From assembly GCA_946407745.1 (NCBI GenBank), contig CAMJPQ010000032.1, forward strand, positions 1-38,742: DNA of 38,742 nt, read 5' to 3'. The position numbers and the translations under genes are program-made. Position 1 is the stretch's first letter. Each line of letters opens with the position of its first letter. This DNA is from an uncultured Clostridia bacterium (lineage in GTDB: Bacteria; Bacillota; Clostridia; Christensenellales; Aristaeellaceae). Positions 34,251 through 38,742 of the stretch are shown piece by piece. Under the pieces are notes generated by a model, which saw only the letters and a program-made list of their open reading frames with translations, made no database searches and had not been told where the DNA came from.

Positions 34251-34277
34251 ATGTCCTTCGGGAGGAGGTGACCGCCC

Positions 34278-36419
34278 ACGATCTGCATTTACGAAGCCAA
34301 TACAACATCCTGGCATGGCAACGGCCTGTGCATCCTCCAGCCTTCCTCCTGCACCGTAACGGAGATCGCAGGCGGCGACTTCAGCCTGACGCTGGTCCAT
34401 CCCATCACGGAGGACCTGCGCTGGAAGGAACTGCAGGAGGAGCGGATTATCAAAGCGCCGGTCCCTGCCTACAAGCCGCTGGAGGATGACGGCACGGTTA
34501 TCGTCCCGGCGGAGCAGGCCACCGAGCAGTGCTTCCGCATCTATTCAGTCAGCGTTGATACCGCCAATCATGAGGTGTCCGTGGAGGCGCGGCATATCAG
34601 CTATGACTTCATGGCCAACATGTGCGGCAAGTTGTCCATCCAGGTGGGCACGTATGTGGTCAACGCCCTATCCAAAATGCGAGAGGCGCTCATGGCTCCG
34701 GATGACCGAATCCTCGCCACCAATATCGCCCGCAGGGTGAGCCTGGGTGATCGCAGCTTCGTCAATCCCATCAAGTACCTGCTCGACCCGGATATCGGGC
34801 TGGTGCAGCGCTCCCGGGCCAGGCTGGTACGGAACAATGCCGATTTCTATTTGCTGGATAACGATGACCCGCCCGACCGGGGATATGAGATCGTTTACGG
34901 CAAGAACATGACGGGCATCTCCTGGAGCAAGAGCACGGACGGTGTGGTCACACGCATCGTGCCCATCGGTGAAGATGCTGAGGGACGCAGAATGCTGCTG
35001 CCGGAGAAATGGATCGACAGTCCGCATATCAGCGAGTACCCCGTGATCCATACCGGCACACTGACGGTATCGGACGCCAAAGAAGTCGTTGTAGAAGAAA
35101 GCAGTGATGACGAGGAACCGGTATCCGATATCGAACCATTCACCAAAGAGCAGTGCTATGAACTGATGCGCCAGGCTGCAGCGGATGAGTTTGCCAAGGG
35201 CTGCGATATGCCTGACCTGACGCTGGATATAGACTTCATCCATATCGGCGATACCGAGGAGTACCGACAGTACCGCAATTTGGAGCGTGTCTTTCTGTAT
35301 GACCTGGTACGCATCCGGCATGCACCGACAGGCTTTGTGGCCAAGGCGCAGGTGTCAGGCTATGAATGGGATGCTCTGACGAAGCGCTACAAGAGCATCA
35401 CGGTCGGGAACGTGTTTGCCGTGGAAAGCAGCGCTGTGGCAGGATACCAGCTGTCGGAAGGCGCTGTGACGGCGACGAAGATCGCGCCGGGTTCCGTGTC
35501 TGGCAGTAGCCTGCGGGAATTGTCCGTCACTAACGGAAAGATCGCCCACGCGGCCATCGGCACGGCGAACATTCAGGATGCCGCCATCACACGCGCTCAG
35601 ATCGCAGACGCGGCGGTGGGCACAGCGCAGATCGGGCAGGCGGCTATCACGCAGGCGCTCATCGGCGCGGAGGCGGTCGGCACTACACAGATTGCTGACG
35701 GCTCCATTACCGATGCCAAAATCGTGGAGCTGACGGCAAACAAGATCAATGCCGGGACGCTGTCTGTTGAGCGGCTGGAGATGGTCGGCTCCCATAATTC
35801 CGTGGTCTATGCCCTCAACAATTCCGGAGGCCTTGTCTCCCAGAACGTTGACTCCCTGGACGGCGATGTGCTGACGGAACGCAGTATCACGGGAGACAAG
35901 ATCGTAGCCAACGCCATCACCGCCAATGAGATCGCCTCCCGGACCATCACATCCAATGAGATTCTGGCAGGCACGATCACAGGCGGTGAGATTGCCGCCG
36001 ATACCATCGAAGGCTCCAACATAAAAGCCGGAGCGATTACCACGAACCATGTGGCGTCCAATTTCGGCGAGACGCTGGACCTGTCCAGCAACACAGGTAT
36101 CAACCAGCGCGTGGAGCAGGTCTATTCCGATATGGATGAGCTGGTGGGCTTCCGCATCGAGATCGTTTCGACATCGGATATCCTTTCAGAGGATATACAG
36201 GCCACCACGCTCACCGCAAGGGTATGGCATGGCAGCGAGAACGTAACGGACAGCCTGCCAGCGTCCCGGTTCCAGTGGAAACGGAAATCGGCGGACGATA
36301 CCGCTGACGCCATATGGAACAACGCCCACAAGGGCATGAAAAGCATCACCCTCACCACCAGGGACGTGCTGTACAGCGCCACCTATGACTGTGAACTGTT
36401 GAAGGAGGAAGAATCGTAA
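34278..36419 (+). CDS. Phage tail endopeptidase / tail tip (Tal-like) protein, start codon lost
   Basis: The frame is coding from at least 34281 (ICIYEANTTSWHGNGLCILQ) to 36419, about 713 residues. The N-terminal part resembles siphovirus prophage tail endopeptidase proteins (DFSLTLVHPITEDLRWKELQ). Residues about 400-500 form short repeats (AAIGTANIQDAAITRAQIAD, then SITDAKIVELTANKINAGTL), suggesting a beta-helix shaft. A perfect AGGAGGTG (34263-34270) precedes CCGCCCACG, where ATGCCCACG is expected; the only other starts are CTG inside or GTG 34575 without a ribosome site. The start was probably lost by a two-base deletion, or by an assembly error. It is followed immediately by the next tail gene. 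Confidence 0.7.
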   Translation, partial: TICIYEANTTSWHGNGLCILQPSSCTVTEIAGGDFSLTLVHPITEDLRWKELQEERIIKAPVPAYKPLEDDGTVIVPAEQATEQCFRIYSVSVDTANHEVSVEARHISYDFMANMCGKLSIQVGTYVVNALSKMREALMAPDDRILATNIARRVSLGDRSFVNPIKYLLDPDIGLVQRSRARLVRNNADFYLLDNDDPPDRGYEIVYGKNMTGISWSKSTDGVVTRIVPIGEDAEGRRMLLPEKWIDSPHISEYPVIHTGTLTVSDAKEVVVEESSDDEEPVSDIEPFTKEQCYELMRQAAADEFAKGCDMPDLTLDIDFIHIGDTEEYRQYRNLERVFLYDLVRIRHAPTGFVAKAQVSGYEWDALTKRYKSITVGNVFAVESSAVAGYQLSEGAVTATKIAPGSVSGSSLRELSVTNGKIAHAAIGTANIQDAAITRAQIADAAVGTAQIGQAAITQALIGAEAVGTTQIADGSITDAKIVELTANKINAGTLSVERLEMVGSHNSVVYALNNSGGLVSQNVDSLDGDVLTERSITGDKIVANAITANEIASRTITSNEILAGTITGGEIAADTIEGSNIKAGAITTNHVASNFGETLDLSSNTGINQRVEQVYSDMDELVGFRIEIVSTSDILSEDIQATTLTARVWHGSENVTDSLPASRFQWKRKSADDTADAIWNNAHKGMKSITLTTRDVLYSATYDCELLKEEES

Positions 36420-38267
36420 ATGGCCATCATCGCAACCGGCTCCAAAACCATCATCGACTTGTCTGACGGCAAGTCGCTTTCTGTTTATCTGGGAGCCAAC
36501 CAGCCCCGGACACAGATCCATGACGTGAACGCCAGCACCTACAGCCCTGACTGGACAACCACGGCAGGCAAGCTGACGGTCACGCCCGTGGTGTACGCCA
36601 ACCAGACTGCCATCGCCCTGAGCAACACAGCGCTGACGATCACCTGGAAACGCAAGGACGGCTCTGCAGCCGAGGCGGCGCTCATCTCCGGCGAGACGGT
36701 CAGCGGCAAGGCGCTCACCGTCAACAAGAACAACCTGGCCACCGCGACCAGCAAGCAGCTGACCTATATCGCGTATGTGGCCTATGCCGATCCGGATACC
36801 GGCCTGACCATCAACGCGACAGCGGACATCACTTTCGCTCTGCTGACCACCGGCGAGGACGCGAAAAGCGCATGGATCAGCGGCGAACAGGTATTCAAGT
36901 ACACCGCTGCCGGAGCGGTTTCTCCGGCGCAGATCACGCTGACCGCCAACCTGCAGAACGTCACCATGGGCAAGTGGCAGTATAAGAACAGCTCCGGGAA
37001 CTGGGTGGATTATCCGACCACCAGCGACAATGCCAGCATCACGGGCACGACGCTCATCGTGAAGCCCGCGCACAGCGTGTTCGTCGGGCAGAGCGCTACG
37101 CTGCGCATCACCACGTCGGACGCCAACGTCAGCGATACGACCTCCATCTATAAGGTGCAGGACGGCGCTCCCGGCGGTGAAGGCTCTCCCGGTCAGAACG
37201 CCTCCGTGGTTTTCCTGACAAACGAAAATATCACTTACGCTGGAACGAAAGACGGCAAGGTTGCGGCTAACACAAAAGTGTGCAATGTGGTGGCCTATAC
37301 CGGCACCACAAAGGTCACGCCCACGGTCGGTACACCGACTGGAATGCCCACCGGCATGACGATTACTGTAGGCAGCGCGACGGACAACGAGATTCCGCTG
37401 ACAATCGCCATCGCTGCCAATTCAACTCTTGGCGCTGCCGGGCAGCTGAACGGCGTGGTGAATGTACCCGTAACTGCTCCGGTTGAAACTACGCTGCAGA
37501 TCCATTGGAGCAAGGTCAATACCGGAGCGACCGGCGCGGCGGTATATGTGCTGACGATTTATGCACCCGGAGGCACAGTGTTTACCAATGGGCAGGCCAA
37601 CGAAACAGACGAGCTGACCCTCAAAGCCCAGTATTTCTACGGCTCGACAGATTACACGGCTAACACCAAGGCTCAGTTCCTCTGGGAGAAGTATGAAAGC
37701 GGTTCCTGGGTAACTGTGCAGGCAGAAGCGACCGGCAATAACGGCAACACTTATACCGTCCATGCCACTGACGTGGTGGGTTCTGCGACCTATCGCTGCC
37801 GTTCCCGGTACAACAGCGGCTCCGTGTACAACTATGACACGATCACCATCATCGATAAGACTGACAATTACCAGGCGGACATAGACAGCACCGCCGGGGA
37901 TGTGTTTAAGAACACCGTGGGCCAGACCTGCCTGATCTGCCGCCTCTGGCAGAACGGCGCAGAGGTCGATCCGCTCAAGTCCACGACCTATTCTTCCACT
38001 GCTCCTTCTTCTCCCTCCACCGGGGATTTCTATTATCAGATCCAGAGCGGCGGCGCGACGACAAAACTCATGCGCTACAGCGGCTCCGCCTGGGCGGATG
38101 TGACGAGCGACGCCACCTACGGCCATGAGAAAACCTACACATGGTACCGCAGAGATAAGGATGGCAATCCCATGGACAGCGGCGCTGCCTTCGCCACCGG
38201 CAAGGTGATCTATGTGGACGGGGACGATGTGACGGTGAAGACCGTTTTTGTCTGCGAGGTGGAGTGA
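36420..38267 (+). CDS. Phage tail structural protein with Ig-like and short collagen-like segments
   Basis: The 615-residue protein has an N-terminal tail module (MAIIATGSKTIIDLSDGKSL), several beta-sandwich or Ig-like stretches rich in Thr/Ser, and a short Gly-rich segment DGAPGGEGSPGQNA (about 246-259) that links modules as in tail fibres. The start codon directly follows the stop of the endopeptidase gene. It belongs to the distal tail or receptor-binding apparatus. The precise role is unknown. Confidence 0.7.
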   Translation: MAIIATGSKTIIDLSDGKSLSVYLGANQPRTQIHDVNASTYSPDWTTTAGKLTVTPVVYANQTAIALSNTALTITWKRKDGSAAEAALISGETVSGKALTVNKNNLATATSKQLTYIAYVAYADPDTGLTINATADITFALLTTGEDAKSAWISGEQVFKYTAAGAVSPAQITLTANLQNVTMGKWQYKNSSGNWVDYPTTSDNASITGTTLIVKPAHSVFVGQSATLRITTSDANVSDTTSIYKVQDGAPGGEGSPGQNASVVFLTNENITYAGTKDGKVAANTKVCNVVAYTGTTKVTPTVGTPTGMPTGMTITVGSATDNEIPLTIAIAANSTLGAAGQLNGVVNVPVTAPVETTLQIHWSKVNTGATGAAVYVLTIYAPGGTVFTNGQANETDELTLKAQYFYGSTDYTANTKAQFLWEKYESGSWVTVQAEATGNNGNTYTVHATDVVGSATYRCRSRYNSGSVYNYDTITIIDKTDNYQADIDSTAGDVFKNTVGQTCLICRLWQNGAEVDPLKSTTYSSTAPSSPSTGDFYYQIQSGGATTKLMRYSGSAWADVTSDATYGHEKTYTWYRRDKDGNPMDSGAAFATGKVIYVDGDDVTVKTVFVCEVE

Positions 38268-38270
38268 ACC

Positions 38271-38742
38271 ATGATCGCGCAGGCGCAGTTTACCATCTCC
38301 GATCTTTCGGACGCTACCGCTGAAGTCATCGTCGGCACGCAGACCGCCGCCACCAATGCTTGGACGGGCAACGCCACTTTCTCGGAGCTGAAAGACGGAC
38401 AGACTATCCTGTACTGGCTCCCGTTCGCGGGCACGTCCTCATCCGCTACGCTGAATCTGACGCTGCCAAACGGAACGACCACCGGCGCTGTCCCCGTGTA
38501 TATCAACGGAACGACCCGCTGCACCACGCATGTGGCGGTGGGCAACATCACCCTGATGACCTACCGGGAGAACACGCCTATCGCCGGTTCCGGCAGTTAT
38601 ACGGGCTGGTGGATCAACCGGAACCAGGACACTACCACCAATTACTATGACCGCATCAATTACAAGGCTTCTGTCACAGCGGTAGGGGCGATTGCGGCTG
38701 GCAGGCTGGGCGTGTTCAACAGCGCGAGCAAGCTGATGCTGC
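38271..38742 (+). CDS. Phage tail protein, cut by the window edge
   Basis: The frame is open from ATG 38271 to the end of the window (157 residues seen). It begins MIAQAQFTISDLSDATAEVI and has beta-rich segments, including ATLNLTLPNGTTTGAVPVYI and TLMTYRENTPIAGSGSYTGW. This pattern is common in the base of phage fibre or baseplate proteins. It starts three bases after the preceding stop and continues the tail operon. Confidence 0.65.
   Translation, partial: MIAQAQFTISDLSDATAEVIVGTQTAATNAWTGNATFSELKDGQTILYWLPFAGTSSSATLNLTLPNGTTTGAVPVYINGTTRCTTHVAVGNITLMTYRENTPIAGSGSYTGWWINRNQDTTTNYYDRINYKASVTAVGAIAAGRLGVFNSASKLML

Noticed and set aside
1-38742. CRISPR array, tRNA or rRNA genes
   Set aside because: I saw no regularly spaced short repeats with unique spacers, no tRNA cloverleaf and no rRNA-like sequence. 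The only tandem repeats are the protein domains and the two REP-like copies.

Overview
The window looks like a piece of a Gram-positive, gut-type Clostridia (Bacillota) genome. The supporting signs are strong AGGAGG-type ribosome binding sites, TTGACA/TATAAT promoters, a siphovirus tail module of the Firmicutes type, a BspA-like surface protein and several small proteins of the sort carried by Firmicutes integrative elements. The genus cannot be named from sequence alone. Base composition changes abruptly: about 1-23.6 kb is moderate GC, 23.6-32 kb is very GC-rich with strong G/C third positions, and the end is mixed phage DNA.

Region A (1-1.5 kb, minus strand) holds a tyrosine recombinase and the start of a second, frameshifted one, arranged like the tnpA-tnpB pair of Tn554-type elements. 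Region B (1.7-15.0 kb, minus strand) is a tight seven-gene operon. Its first three genes are a SNF2 helicase with a C-terminal DUF3883 domain, a DUF1156 adenine/cytosine-N4 type methylase with a DPPY motif, and a DUF499 ATPase with an N-terminal Swt1-like HEPN domain. That trio matches the helicase-methylase-ATPase candidate defence system (Hma) that I recall from the PADLOC work. Four further genes follow: a SEC-C zinc protein, a coiled-coil protein, a MazG-like pyrophosphohydrolase and a GIY-YIG/DUF2075 helicase-like protein. Region C (15.2-17.0 kb, plus strand, divergent) encodes a SLOG/DUF1273 protein, a small protein and a WYL regulator. It is the obvious candidate for sensing and control of the operon. 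The four extra genes plus the SLOG/WYL arm are the best candidate in the window for an undescribed system or an extension of one.

Region D (17.1-23.3 kb, plus) is an accessory-element backbone: a LexA-like self-cleaving repressor with its own palindromic operator, small proteins, a zinc ribbon protein, a sigma-region-4 protein behind an attenuator-like leader with a 27-codon upstream ORF, a SNF2 helicase split by an HNH nuclease gene and broken inside its Walker A motif, and a single-HKD phospholipase-D-like protein. At about 23.6 kb this DNA abuts a truncated protein O-mannosyltransferase pseudogene, which marks a probable insertion or rearrangement junction.

Region E (23.6-31.3 kb) is GC-rich host DNA: the mannosyltransferase remnant, then a 1933-residue secreted protein with five tandem domains of about 185 residues and a BspA-like leucine-rich C-terminus. 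Region F (31.3-38.7 kb) is a scrambled prophage: a DnaC-like loader lacking its N-terminus, gene scraps, an XRE regulator, the C-terminal scrap of a distal tail protein, a two-gene cargo (pyrophosphatase-like protein and P-loop kinase) with its own promoter and terminator, and then tail endopeptidase and tail structural genes that run off the right edge.

Several genes carry small indels (tnpB-like, the 17.8-kb gene, the SNF2 helicase, the tail endopeptidase start). This is either decay of mobile DNA or residual assembly error, and reads would be needed to decide.
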